A stretch of 64,000 bases of DNA from Microbispora hainanensis (lineage in GTDB: Bacteria; Actinomycetota; Actinomycetes; Streptosporangiales; Streptosporangiaceae): NCBI RefSeq assembly GCF_006874475.1, contig NZ_VIRM01000004.1, positions 215,650 to 279,649 on the forward strand, written 5' to 3'. The notes below the pieces were generated by a model. It did no database searches, had not been told where the DNA came from, and worked only from the letters and a program-made list of their open reading frames with translations. Numbering within the stretch: the first letter of the stretch is position 1; each line of letters begins with the position of its first letter. A program made the translations under genes and the position numbers. This document shows positions 7,924-15,717 of the stretch, piece by piece.

Positions 7924-8100
7924 TCACCCGGCGCCCCGAACGCGCAGGGCCTCGACGAAGGCCAGGCAGACCGCACGTCTGGTGGCCCTCGGCAACGCCT
8001 TAACGATCACGCAGTAGCGGGAGTGGTCATCGACGCCAGCCGCGCTCTACCGGAGTGAGCGTGCCGTCGAGGATGGCGTAGGCCGGCCGGGAAGCCCGAC
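7924..8100 (-). pseudogene. Transposase/integrase-core remnant (IS481 or IS3 type)
   Basis: Read on the minus strand, one frame gives DDHSRYCVIVKALPRATR and continues RAVCLAFVEALRVRG. This is the conserved start of an rve (DDE) integrase core. The preceding piece, ILDGTLTPVE, sits in a different frame, and the reading stops shortly after the core begins. Both ends of the element are gone. It supports past mobile-element activity here. Confidence 0.65.
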
Positions 8101-8207
8101 GCGGCCAGCCCAGCGAATGAGGGGTCACACGTCGTACGACCGGCCGCGCGTGCGGGTGCAGGGCGCAGGGGCGGCGCTCGGTCGGGGAGACGGCCAGGGC
8201 GGACGGA

Positions 8208-9557
8208 TCATGCCAGCGCAGGCGCCTGCTCGGCCGAACCGGACGCCACACCGGCGGGGACACGCTGCTGGGCGGGCTCCCGGCCGGGCGGCTCAGGCGC
8301 GGGCGGCAACTGGAGGGGAGCCGCATGCGCGAGTGCGGGCCGGGCCGGCGCGCGCCCGCGCAGCCGGGCCAGGGCGAGCCCGGCGGCCACGGTGGCCAGG
8401 ACCACCACGACACCGGTGACCTGCAAAGTCACGCGGGGGCCCACGATGTCGCAGAGCAGGCCGAGAAGCGGCCCGCCGATGGCCCCCGCGCCCGCGCTGA
8501 CCACGCCCTGGACGGCGATGACCCGGCCGCGCATGTGGTCGGGGCTGTCCAGCTGGGCGCGGGTCGCGAGGGTGGTGTCGATGATCACAGCGCCGGCGGC
8601 GATCGGCAGCATGAGCACGCCGAAGGCGGCCAGGCCGGGCATGAAGCCGCTGACGCTCTGGCCCACGCCGGTCAGTAGCGCGGTGACGAGCAGCAGGGCC
8701 ACCGTGAGGCGGGGACGTCCGGCGGCGATCACCCCGCCGATCACCGTGCCGATCGCGAAGATCGTCGACAGCAGCCCGTATCCTCCGGCGCCGGCGGCCA
8801 GCGGTCCGGAGCTCATCGCCGCCATGGTGACCTGGTAGTTGCGGCCCAGGCTGCCCAGAATCAGCGCGAGCGCCAGCAGCACCACGAGCCAGGGCGTGCG
8901 AAGCACGTACGACAGGCCGGCGCGCACCCCGCCCCGGTCCGTCTCGGAGCGCAGGAGCCGGTGCATCTCGGAGGCACGCATGGCGAGGACGGCCACGATG
9001 ACGGCGGCGAAGCTCAGGGCGTTGACGAGGAACAAGCCGGCCGTGCCGGTGAGTGGGAGAAGGGCCCCGGCCAGGCTCATGCCGAGGATGCGGCCGGCCG
9101 AATTGATGATCGATCCCAGCGCGAAGGTGTTCGGCAGGTCCCGCGCGGGGACCACCTCGGCCCCGAATCTGCCGAGGGCCGGGCCGCCGATGGCGTTCAC
9201 GACGCCGCTCGCGAACACGATGGCGTACACCGGTGCCAGCGAGCCGGGGGCGCCCGCGGCGGCGAGCGCGAGGAGAGCGGCGAGCGCCGCCTGAGCCACC
9301 TGCGTGGCGAGCACGACCGGGCGGGCGGGGAGCCGGTCGGCCAGGGAGCCGCCCCACAGCCCCAGCAGGAGCGTGGGCGCGGCCTGGAGGACCAGGCTGA
9401 GGCCCACGCTGGTCGCGGATCCGGTGGCCGAGAGGATCAGCCAGTTGACCCCCAGCACCTGCATCCAGGTGCCAGTGACCGAGACCAGGTCTGCTCCTGC
9501 CCAGAGGCGGTAGTTGTGATGGCGAAAAGAGCGCAGCGTCGCCGCAGGCAAGGGCAC
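8208..9557 (-). CDS. MFS exporter (EntS-like)
   Basis: This 449-residue major facilitator protein has about 12 membrane segments. It starts RSFRHHNYRLWAGADLVSVTGTWMQ, the usual opening of the enterobactin-exporter-like MFS_3 family. The loop GLWGGSLADRLPARPVV follows TM2. The tail after about residue 400 is Pro/Ala-rich and cytosolic. The GTG at 9557 is chosen because AAGGA lies 7 bases upstream; the longer frame adds an implausible soluble tail. The substrate is unknown. The gene stands alone between a transposase remnant and a pseudogene. Confidence 0.82.
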   Translation of the reverse strand: MPLPAATLRSFRHHNYRLWAGADLVSVTGTWMQVLGVNWLILSATGSATSVGLSLVLQAAPTLLLGLWGGSLADRLPARPVVLATQVAQAALAALLALAAAGAPGSLAPVYAIVFASGVVNAIGGPALGRFGAEVVPARDLPNTFALGSIINSAGRILGMSLAGALLPLTGTAGLFLVNALSFAAVIVAVLAMRASEMHRLLRSETDRGGVRAGLSYVLRTPWLVVLLALALILGSLGRNYQVTMAAMSSGPLAAGAGGYGLLSTIFAIGTVIGGVIAAGRPRLTVALLLVTALLTGVGQSVSGFMPGLAAFGVLMLPIAAGAVIIDTTLATRAQLDSPDHMRGRVIAVQGVVSAGAGAIGGPLLGLLCDIVGPRVTLQVTGVVVVLATVAAGLALARLRGRAPARPALAHAAPLQLPPAPEPPGREPAQQRVPAGVASGSAEQAPALA

Positions 9558-9794
9558 TTCTTTGTCCTTCTTTGGGGCAATTGTCCGGAATGGCAACACC
9601 GTGAGCCGAGAGAAGGATTCCGATCGGACCGAAATATGGCGCGGATCACACCCGGAGAAGGTTTGACCAGGCTTCCTCTGGAGGTGGCCCGCGTCGGCTG
9701 GAGAGGGGGACAGTGGCACCGGTGCCCCCGACACGAGCACCCCCGGCGCCCGCGGCCTCGCGTCTGCGGAGAGGCCCTCGGACGGGACCTTGCC

Positions 9795-9985
9795 TCAGGA
9801 GAGGACGCAGTGGGTGCCGGTGTAGATCATCGGCATGCACTTCTTGCAGTGGACGCACAGTGACCGGGCGGCGGCACCCCAGCGCATGCGCGCGACCAGG
9901 CCAGGCTCGCGGAGCAGGGCGCCGGGCCATGACGACGAACTGGACGCCCTCGGCCATCCCCTGCGCGGTGAGGTAAACGGACACA
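9795..9985 (-). pseudogene. Old Yellow Enzyme-family C-terminal fragment, frameshifted
   Basis: On the minus strand one frame gives MAEGVQFVVMAR. After a one-base slip, another gives LLREPGLVARMRWGAAARSL and then CVHCKKCMPMIYTGTHCVL before a stop. Together they match the end of NADH:flavin oxidoreductases of the OYE class, including the Cys cluster. The N-terminal three quarters is missing, so this is a decayed remnant. No other gene is seen between the MFS gene and the methyltransferase (9558-10158). Confidence 0.7.
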
Positions 9986-10158
9986 TCGTGGGGCAGCGGG
10001 TTCGGCGTCAACATCACGATCACCGACGCCGGCTGTCCGGTGAACCAGAAGAGCCGTCTGAGTGCTCGACGACGTCGTTCCCTTGGAAGGTGCCCAGGCG
10101 GAGGGACGCGTCGATCGCTGATCTACGCTCGGGTTTTTGTGCTGGCTAGGCTGAACGC

Positions 10159-11019
10159 GTGACTGATGCGGCGGGACGGGTCGAGCCGTCTGGGGTGTGG
10201 GCCACAGCCGTGGGCGTGGCCCGGGTGAGGGCGATGGAGACGGCACGCGAGCAGCCGCTGTTCCGCGACCCGCTGGCGCAGGCCTTCGCCATGGCCGGTG
10301 GGAGAGACCCTGGGGCGCCGCCGCCCCCGCGCGCGGACGAGGCGGCGCAGCGCCGCCGCCTCGGTGTAGCCTTCTCGATCGTCATTCGGACGAAGTTCCT
10401 CGACGACCTGCTGGAGCGGGCGGTCGCGTCCGGCGTCCGGCAGGTCGTGCTGCTCGGAGCCGGGATGGACAGCAGGGCCTTCCGGATGGAATGGCCTGAG
10501 GGGACCCGGCTGTTCGAGGTCGACACAGCCGAACCGCTGGACTTCAAGGCGTCGGTGCTGCGTCAGGAGCGGGCCGTTCCGCGCTGCGAGCGGATCATCG
10601 TCTCGGTCGACCTGCATGAGGACTGGCCCGGCGCCTTGGCCGCGGCCGGGCACGATCCGGCGCAGCCGACGGTGTGGATCGCCGAGGGACTGCTGATCTA
10701 TCTGCCCGAGGACGCGGTGCAGTCGCTGCTCGAACGGGTCGGCGCGCTGTCCGCCGCAGGCAGCAGGATGGGCCTGACACTGGGCTCGCGCGGTGTGCTC
10801 GAACGCTTCGGCGGGGACACCACTCCGGGATCGGCGGCGTCGATGTGGGTCTGGGAGATGCCGGAAGACCCGGTCGGCTGGCTGGACGGCCTCGGCTGGG
10901 AGGCGGAGACCTTCACCCTGCGTGAGCGCGCCGAGGTCTACGGGCGTCCGATGCTCACCCCGTCGCAGCTTGACGAGGGCGCCGGCGGACTGGTCTCGGC
11001 GGTGCGCGCGGCGCACTGA
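10159..11019 (+). CDS. SAM-dependent methyltransferase, leucine carboxyl methyltransferase family
   Basis: This 286-residue protein belongs to the LCM/PPM1-like family (TIGR00027 group) abundant in actinobacteria. Features are the N-terminal ATAVGVARVRAMETAREQPLFRDPLA, the SAM loop VVLLGAGMDSRAFRM (about 95-109), FEVDTAEPLDFK, and WIAEGLLIYLPEDAVQSLL. The start is a GTG at 10159. The substrate is unknown; many members are orphan O-methyltransferases. It has no operon partner. Confidence 0.82.
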   Translation: MTDAAGRVEPSGVWATAVGVARVRAMETAREQPLFRDPLAQAFAMAGGRDPGAPPPPRADEAAQRRRLGVAFSIVIRTKFLDDLLERAVASGVRQVVLLGAGMDSRAFRMEWPEGTRLFEVDTAEPLDFKASVLRQERAVPRCERIIVSVDLHEDWPGALAAAGHDPAQPTVWIAEGLLIYLPEDAVQSLLERVGALSAAGSRMGLTLGSRGVLERFGGDTTPGSAASMWVWEMPEDPVGWLDGLGWEAETFTLRERAEVYGRPMLTPSQLDEGAGGLVSAVRAAH

Positions 11020-11263
11020 GCACGATGAAGGCCGGCCCCCACATGTGGCGTCGGTAGAGCTCTGGCGCATGCTGTCCGGCTCCGCGTACTCCAGCACTTC
11101 CTGACCATGACGAGTCAGCCGCCACCGGCGCAACTCCATGAGACAAGGCCTCGCACGACGTTCAGGTCCAGGCCACCCGGCGGTCATCGCCCGCATGACG
11201 GGTGGAACGTGTCCGCCTCTCCTCGGAGGCGGGCGTTCCTACCCAACAGACGGAGAAGCACGA

Positions 11264-11616
11264 AATGCGCATCCGCGCCCATAGGCGCCGCGACCCCCGC
11301 TCTCGCAACGTCCGGCTCGGCGGACGACGCTCAGACCGAGAAGGCCTCGGTCGTCACGACACCTCAGGCCGTCACAACGCCCCGAATCAAGGCGCCCCAC
11401 GAGCGCGAGCTCATCGGCGCGTTGCACGAGCACAGCGGCTATTCCGACGGATGGCCCGGCTCGCGACCCGCCGACTACTTCGGGTCTGGGCGCGATAAGC
11501 ACGACCTGAACTTCGTCGGATCGAGCGAGCACTGGCCACCGATCGACGTCGGCGCGAACCTGTGCCCGTACGACGCGGCGATGGTCGCGATGACCTCGCC
11601 CGTCTACGTCCGCTGA
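11264..11616 (+). pseudogene. PHP-domain metallohydrolase remnant
   Basis: The frame ending at 11616 contains ELIGALHEHSGYSDGWPGSR and then ADYF, followed by NFVGSSEHW. This is the first metal-binding block (HxH and SEH) of CehA/McbA-like PHP hydrolases. The ATG at 11264 with an upstream purine-rich site is in another frame, so a frameshift separates start and body. The frame also ends at about 75 residues past the first block, where the real family continues for hundreds. It is therefore a broken gene. Confidence 0.6.
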
Positions 11617-11638
11617 TCCCTCGATCTCAGTCGAGACG

Positions 11639-11668
11639 AGGCCCCGGTCCGTTGGACCGCGGCCTTCG
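11639..11668. terminator. Possible hairpin terminator
   Basis: GGCC and CGGTCC pair with GGACCG and GGCC around a GTT loop, just downstream of the PHP remnant. The T tract is only two bases, so this is a weak call. The rest of 11617-11931 shows no gene. Confidence 0.4.
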
Positions 11669-11931
11669 TGCTGTATGGGAGTCGTATGAAGAAGTGGGGG
11701 GACGCTCCGCTCGGGGAGGTTGTGCCGGACTCGCTCAGGCGGCGCGTGGATCTCGGACGTGATGGTCGGGAGAGCGGCGCGGCCTGCGTCTTGCGGGTCC
11801 GCCGGCGGTCTCACCCGCCGGCAAGGGGATACCGGCTGCGGGCGGAGGCTGGGCGCCGGTTCAGCGGTGAGGGATGCGTTACGGCGGATGAACGTGCGCG
11901 TGACGCCGGGGAAACGACGGCCCCGTACATA

Positions 11932-11947
11932 TCTGTCAATCGACAGA
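11932..11947. promoter_or_regulatory. Palindromic operator upstream of the APC permease
   Basis: TCTGTCAATCGACAGA is a palindrome with 6-bp arms and a 4-bp spacer, 25 bases before the permease ATG. The same arms (TCTGTC/GACAGA) recur between the TetR gene and the DUF1989 operon at 14236-14251. A TetR-family gene lies between them, so I infer this is its binding site. Confidence 0.7.
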
Positions 11948-11972
11948 AATCCCCCCAGCGCCCGGAGCCTCG

Positions 11973-13520
11973 ATGGCCGTCACCGTCCCTTCCTCGCCCC
12001 CCACCGACGAGAGCGCCCTGCAGACGTTCGGCTACCGCCAGGAGCTGCACCGCAGCATGGGCAGGTACGCCTCCTTCGCCGCCGGATTCTCCTTCATCTC
12101 CGTGCTGACCACGGTCTTCCAGTTCTTCGCGTTCGGGTACGCCTTCGGAGGCCCCGCCTTCTTCTGGACCTGGCCCGTGGTGCTGGCCGGGCAGATCCTG
12201 GTCGCCCTCAACTTCGCCGAGCTGGCGGCCCGTTATCCGATCTCCGGCTCCATCTATCAGTGGTCCACCCGGCTCAGCACGGCGGCGTTCGGCTGGTTCG
12301 CCGGATGGATCATGATTCTCGGGCAGATCGTCGTGATCGCCGCCGCGGCGCTCGCCCTCCAGGTCGTGCTGCCCGCGATCTGGCCGGGATTCCAGCTCGT
12401 CGGCGGCGACCCCACGCCCACCACCGCCACGGGAGCGGCCAACGCCGCGATCCTCGGCCTGATCCTGCTCGCGCTCACCACGACCGTCAACGTCGTCGAC
12501 AACCGCGTTCTCGCCCGGGTCAACGGCATCGGCGTCAGCGCCGAGATCATCGGGGCGGTGCTCATCGTGGTGCTGCTGCTCACCCACGCCGAGCACGGCC
12601 CCGGCATCACGCTCAGCACCGGCGGGCACGGCGGAGCCATCGGCGCGCTGCTGGTCGGCTCGTTCACCGCCGCCTACGTCCTCATCGGGTTCGACAGCGC
12701 GGGGGAGCTGAGCGAGGAGACCCGCAACCCCCGGCGGGTCGCCCCGCGTACGATCCTGACCGCGCTCACGGCGGCGGGGGTGCTCGGGGGGCTCATCCTG
12801 TTCGCCGGTCTGCTCGCCGCGCCCAGCCTGACCGACGGGAGGCTGGCCGCCGAGGGCCTGTCGTACGTGCTCACCAGCAGGCTGGGCGACTGGGTGGGCA
12901 AGCTGCTGCTGGCCGACGTGGTGCTCGCGATCACCGTGGCGACTCTGGCGATCCAGACCGCCGCCACCAGGATGCTGTTCTCCATGGCACGCGACGGGGC
13001 GATGCCCTGGTCGAGGGCGCTGTCGCGGGTCTCGCCCCGCACCGGGATGCCGACCGGGCCCGCGCTGGTCACCGGGGTGGCCGCGGCGGCCATCCTGCTG
13101 CTCAACTTCGCCTCTCCCGAGGCGTTCCTGGCCATCGGCACCACCTGCATCGTGCTGCTCTACCTGGCGTACGCGATGGTGACGGGCCCCCTGCTGCTCC
13201 AGCGCGTCCGCGGCGGCTGGCGGGGCGGCGCGCCGGCCGGGTTCGCCGAGGACGGCAGCCGGCTGTTCAGCATGGGCCGCTGGGGCCTGCCGGTCAACGC
13301 GCTGGCGCTCTGCTACGGCCTGGCGATGGCGGTCAACCTGGCGTGGCCGAGGGCCGAGGTGTACGCCCCGATCACCGGCCACTGGTTCTTCCAGTGGTTC
13401 ACCCTGCTCTTCCTGGCGGCGGTGGTGGCCCTCGGCGCGCTCTACCGGCGGCTACGCCGGCCCGCGGCCCGTCTCGCGCAGGCCGGGCAGATCCCCGTCG
13501 GGAACGCCGGCCAGGCGTAG
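11973..13520 (+). CDS. APC-family amino acid/amine permease
   Basis: This 515-residue polytopic protein has about 12 membrane helices. Family marks are GYRQELHRSMGRYASFAAGFSFISVLT at the N-terminus, ARYPISGSIYQW in TM3 and GFDSAGELSEETRNPRRVAP in the loop after TM6. This subfamily is often encoded next to urea/guanidine carboxylases, as here. It probably imports the nitrogen compound degraded by the divergent operon. Its 3' end overlaps the convergent tetR gene by 69 bases. The shared operator suggests repression by that TetR. Confidence 0.85.
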   Translation: MAVTVPSSPPTDESALQTFGYRQELHRSMGRYASFAAGFSFISVLTTVFQFFAFGYAFGGPAFFWTWPVVLAGQILVALNFAELAARYPISGSIYQWSTRLSTAAFGWFAGWIMILGQIVVIAAAALALQVVLPAIWPGFQLVGGDPTPTTATGAANAAILGLILLALTTTVNVVDNRVLARVNGIGVSAEIIGAVLIVVLLLTHAEHGPGITLSTGGHGGAIGALLVGSFTAAYVLIGFDSAGELSEETRNPRRVAPRTILTALTAAGVLGGLILFAGLLAAPSLTDGRLAAEGLSYVLTSRLGDWVGKLLLADVVLAITVATLAIQTAATRMLFSMARDGAMPWSRALSRVSPRTGMPTGPALVTGVAAAAILLLNFASPEAFLAIGTTCIVLLYLAYAMVTGPLLLQRVRGGWRGGAPAGFAEDGSRLFSMGRWGLPVNALALCYGLAMAVNLAWPRAEVYAPITGHWFFQWFTLLFLAAVVALGALYRRLRRPAARLAQAGQIPVGNAGQA

Positions 13521-14132
13521 CGCCGCGTCGGCGGTGGCGGCCGCCAGCGTCTCCAGGACGTCGGCGGCCATCTCGCCCGGAGCGTCCCTGCGGATCAGGA
13601 TGACGCCCTCGATCAGCGCGAACAGCAGATCGGTGCGCAGCGCCAGCTCGCCGGGCGTCAGCGCCGCGCCGGCGGAGGTTTCCGCCAGCAGCCGGCCGTA
13701 CGTGTCCTTGAGTTCGTCGCGCATGCGCCGGAAGGCGGCGAACCGCTCGGTGCGCACCTCGGGCAGCAGGTAGAGCGCGCCCAGGTTGTGCGGGCCCGAG
13801 CACAGCAGCCTGGCGTCGCAGTGGCACAGCTCCCACAGCCGCTGCTCCGGCGTGCCGCCGGTGAGAGCGCGGGCGGTCTCCAGCGAGGGCCGCACCGTGC
13901 TCTCCAGCAGTTCGGCGAGGATGTCCTCCTTGCCGCCGAAATAGTGATAGATCGACGCCTGCCTGATCCCGGCCCGCTCGGCCATCGCCCGCGTCGAGGT
14001 CGCGGCGTAGCCGTGCGTCGTGAACAACTCCGCCGCCGCCGTCAGGATCTCCTCCCGGGGGCTCAGCTCACTTCGGGGCCGTTCGACGGCTCGCGGCCTG
14101 CCGACTCTTCTGACGGTGGAACGGGCACTCAC
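13452..14132 (-). CDS. TetR-family repressor of the carboxylase regulon
   Basis: The protein has 226 residues. The helix-turn-helix is clear: REEILTAAAELFTTHGYAATSTRAMAERAGIRQASIYHYFGGKEDIL (about residues 26-72). The ligand domain is generic. I take the GTG at 14132 because the protein then starts shortly before the DNA-binding domain; an upstream GTG at 14222 would add 30 residues of no TetR character. It sits between two copies of the same palindrome and is divergent from the DUF1989 operon. Local, probably ligand-released repression is therefore likely. Confidence 0.83.
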   Translation of the reverse strand: MSARSTVRRVGRPRAVERPRSELSPREEILTAAAELFTTHGYAATSTRAMAERAGIRQASIYHYFGGKEDILAELLESTVRPSLETARALTGGTPEQRLWELCHCDARLLCSGPHNLGALYLLPEVRTERFAAFRRMRDELKDTYGRLLAETSAGAALTPGELALRTDLLFALIEGVILIRRDAPGEMAADVLETLAAATADAALRLAGVPDGDLPGLRETGRGPA

Positions 14133-14231
14133 CGGACGATCGTCGCACACCTCCGGACGGGCGCCGCCGCTGTGCGCTTCCGGTAACGGACGGGAAACGT
14201 CGCGACGCGTGAGAGGAAACACGCGCCGCCT

Positions 14232-14255
14232 AATTTCTGTCGTGCGACAGAAATT
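14232..14255. promoter_or_regulatory. Palindromic operator between tetR and the DUF1989 operon
   Basis: Two perfect 10-bp arms, AATTTCTGTC and GACAGAAATT, flank a GTGC spacer. The core TCTGTC-N4-GACAGA equals the site at 11932-11947. It lies 39 bases before the ATG of the first operon gene and could also control tetR itself. Confidence 0.75.
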
Positions 14256-14293
14256 CGCCCCCCGGAACTTCCACCCCCCGAGGAGAACGCGTC

Positions 14294-15109
14294 ATGGCGA
14301 CCAGCACGACGTACGGCGCGCGCGAGCACGCCCGAGCACAGGAAGGCACCACGAGCGACACGATGCCGGTGCTCCCGGCCTCCGACTGGCCCGCCCCGCC
14401 GGACGGCGTCGACCCCGCCGATCTCGTGTGGGCCGAGACCGTCGCCGGGGGCGGCTACACCCACAGGGTGCTGGCCCGGGGCACCGAGCTGCGCCTCACC
14501 GACCTGGCCGGCGACGCCTGCGCGCACCTGCTGCTCTACGTCGAGGGCCGCCCCTGGGAACGGCTCAACGTCGCCGACACCGTCAAGGTGCTGTGGAACG
14601 CCTACCTCGGCGAAGGCCACCTGCTGCTGTCGGACCAGGGCCGCGTGCTGGCCTCGGTGGTCGCCGACACCTCCGGCCGCCACGACACCGTCTGCGGGAC
14701 CTCCAGCCTGCGGCGCAACACGGAGCGGTACGGCGACGGCTCGCCGCAGGGCGCGTCCCCCGCCGGGCGGGAGCTGTTCACGCTGGCCGCCGCCAAGCAC
14801 GGCCTGCAGCCCCGGGACCTGCCCCCGTCGATCTCCTTCTTCCAGGGGGTCACGGTCGGCCCCGGCGGCGGCCTGACCTTCACCGGCTCCGCCGGGCCCG
14901 GCGCGTCGGTCACCCTGCGCGCCGAGATGCCGCTCGTCGTGCTCATCGCCAACACCGCGCACCCCGTCGACCCGCGCCCCGCCTACACCTGCACCCCGCT
15001 GGAGGTCCTGGCCTGGCGCGCCCGGCCCACCGGACCCGACGACCTCCTGTGGCAGGCGAGCCCCGAAGGCCGCCGCGCCTTCCTCAACACCGCCGAGGTG
15101 ACCCGATGA
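14294..15109 (+). CDS. DUF1989 urea-carboxylase-associated protein 2
   Basis: This 271-residue protein is of the DUF1989 family and contains LRLTDLAGDACAHLLLYV, ADTSGRHDTVCG (Cys and His residues common in the family) and SISFFQGVTVGPGG. Paralogue pairs of this family accompany urea carboxylase-like enzymes. In recent work the pair was shown to act as carboxyguanidine deiminase in guanidine-degrading bacteria. Here it is the first gene of a four-gene operon and overlaps the next by 4 bases (ATGA). GAGGAGAA precedes the ATG. Confidence 0.85.
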   Translation: MATSTTYGAREHARAQEGTTSDTMPVLPASDWPAPPDGVDPADLVWAETVAGGGYTHRVLARGTELRLTDLAGDACAHLLLYVEGRPWERLNVADTVKVLWNAYLGEGHLLLSDQGRVLASVVADTSGRHDTVCGTSSLRRNTERYGDGSPQGASPAGRELFTLAAAKHGLQPRDLPPSISFFQGVTVGPGGGLTFTGSAGPGASVTLRAEMPLVVLIANTAHPVDPRPAYTCTPLEVLAWRARPTGPDDLLWQASPEGRRAFLNTAEVTR

Positions 15110-15717
15110 CCCTCACCGGCACGTCCGTGCTCGATGTCCCCGTCGCCGCCCGCGCCCCCTGGTCGGGGATCATCCGCGCCGGGCAGGAGCTGACCATCAC
15201 CGACCTCGGCGGCAACCAGGCGGTCGACTGCCTGCTGTACGACGCGCACGACACGGCCGTGCGCTACAGCGCCCCCGACACGATCCACGCCCAGGGCAAC
15301 ATCTTCCTCACCACCGGCAGCGTGCTGCTGTCCAACGAGCACACCCCGCTGATGACCGTCGTCGCGGACACCTGCGGCCGCCACGACACCGTCGGCGGCG
15401 CCTGCTCCAAGGAGTCCAACACGCTGCGCTACGGGCACCACACCTACTCCCAGCACGCCTGCGTCGAGAACTTCCTCATCGAGGGCAGCCGCCACGGGCT
15501 CGGCAAGCGCGACCTGGTCAGCAACATCAACTGGTTCATGAACGTCCCGGTCGAGGCCGACGGCACGCTCGGCATCGTGGACGGCATCTCCGCCCCCGGC
15601 CTCGCGGTCACCCTGCGCGCCGAGACCGACGTGCTGGTGCTGATCTCCAACTGCCCGCAGATCAACAACCCGTGCAACGGCTTCGACCCCACGCCCGTGC
15701 GGATGACGGTGCGATGA
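15106..15717 (+). CDS. DUF1989 urea-carboxylase-associated protein 1
   Basis: This 203-residue paralogue of the preceding protein has LTITDLGGNQAVDCLLYDA, ADTCGRHDTVGGACSKESNTLRYG and ending NCPQINNPCNGFDPTPVRM. The conserved Cys (NCPQ, NPCNG) and HDTVGG residues are kept. It probably forms a heteromeric complex with the upstream protein. The start ATG overlaps the previous stop, and its own stop overlaps the carboxylase start. Confidence 0.87.
   Translation: MTLTGTSVLDVPVAARAPWSGIIRAGQELTITDLGGNQAVDCLLYDAHDTAVRYSAPDTIHAQGNIFLTTGSVLLSNEHTPLMTVVADTCGRHDTVGGACSKESNTLRYGHHTYSQHACVENFLIEGSRHGLGKRDLVSNINWFMNVPVEADGTLGIVDGISAPGLAVTLRAETDVLVLISNCPQINNPCNGFDPTPVRMTVR

Noticed and set aside
8117..9294. 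Plus-strand frames opposite the MFS exporter
   Set aside because: They lack membrane or domain character; the minus strand encodes a clear 12-helix transporter.
14133..14293. ykkC guanidine riboswitch upstream of the DUF1989 operon
   Set aside because: The leader is short and filled by the TetR-type palindrome; no ykkC-like conserved loops are seen.
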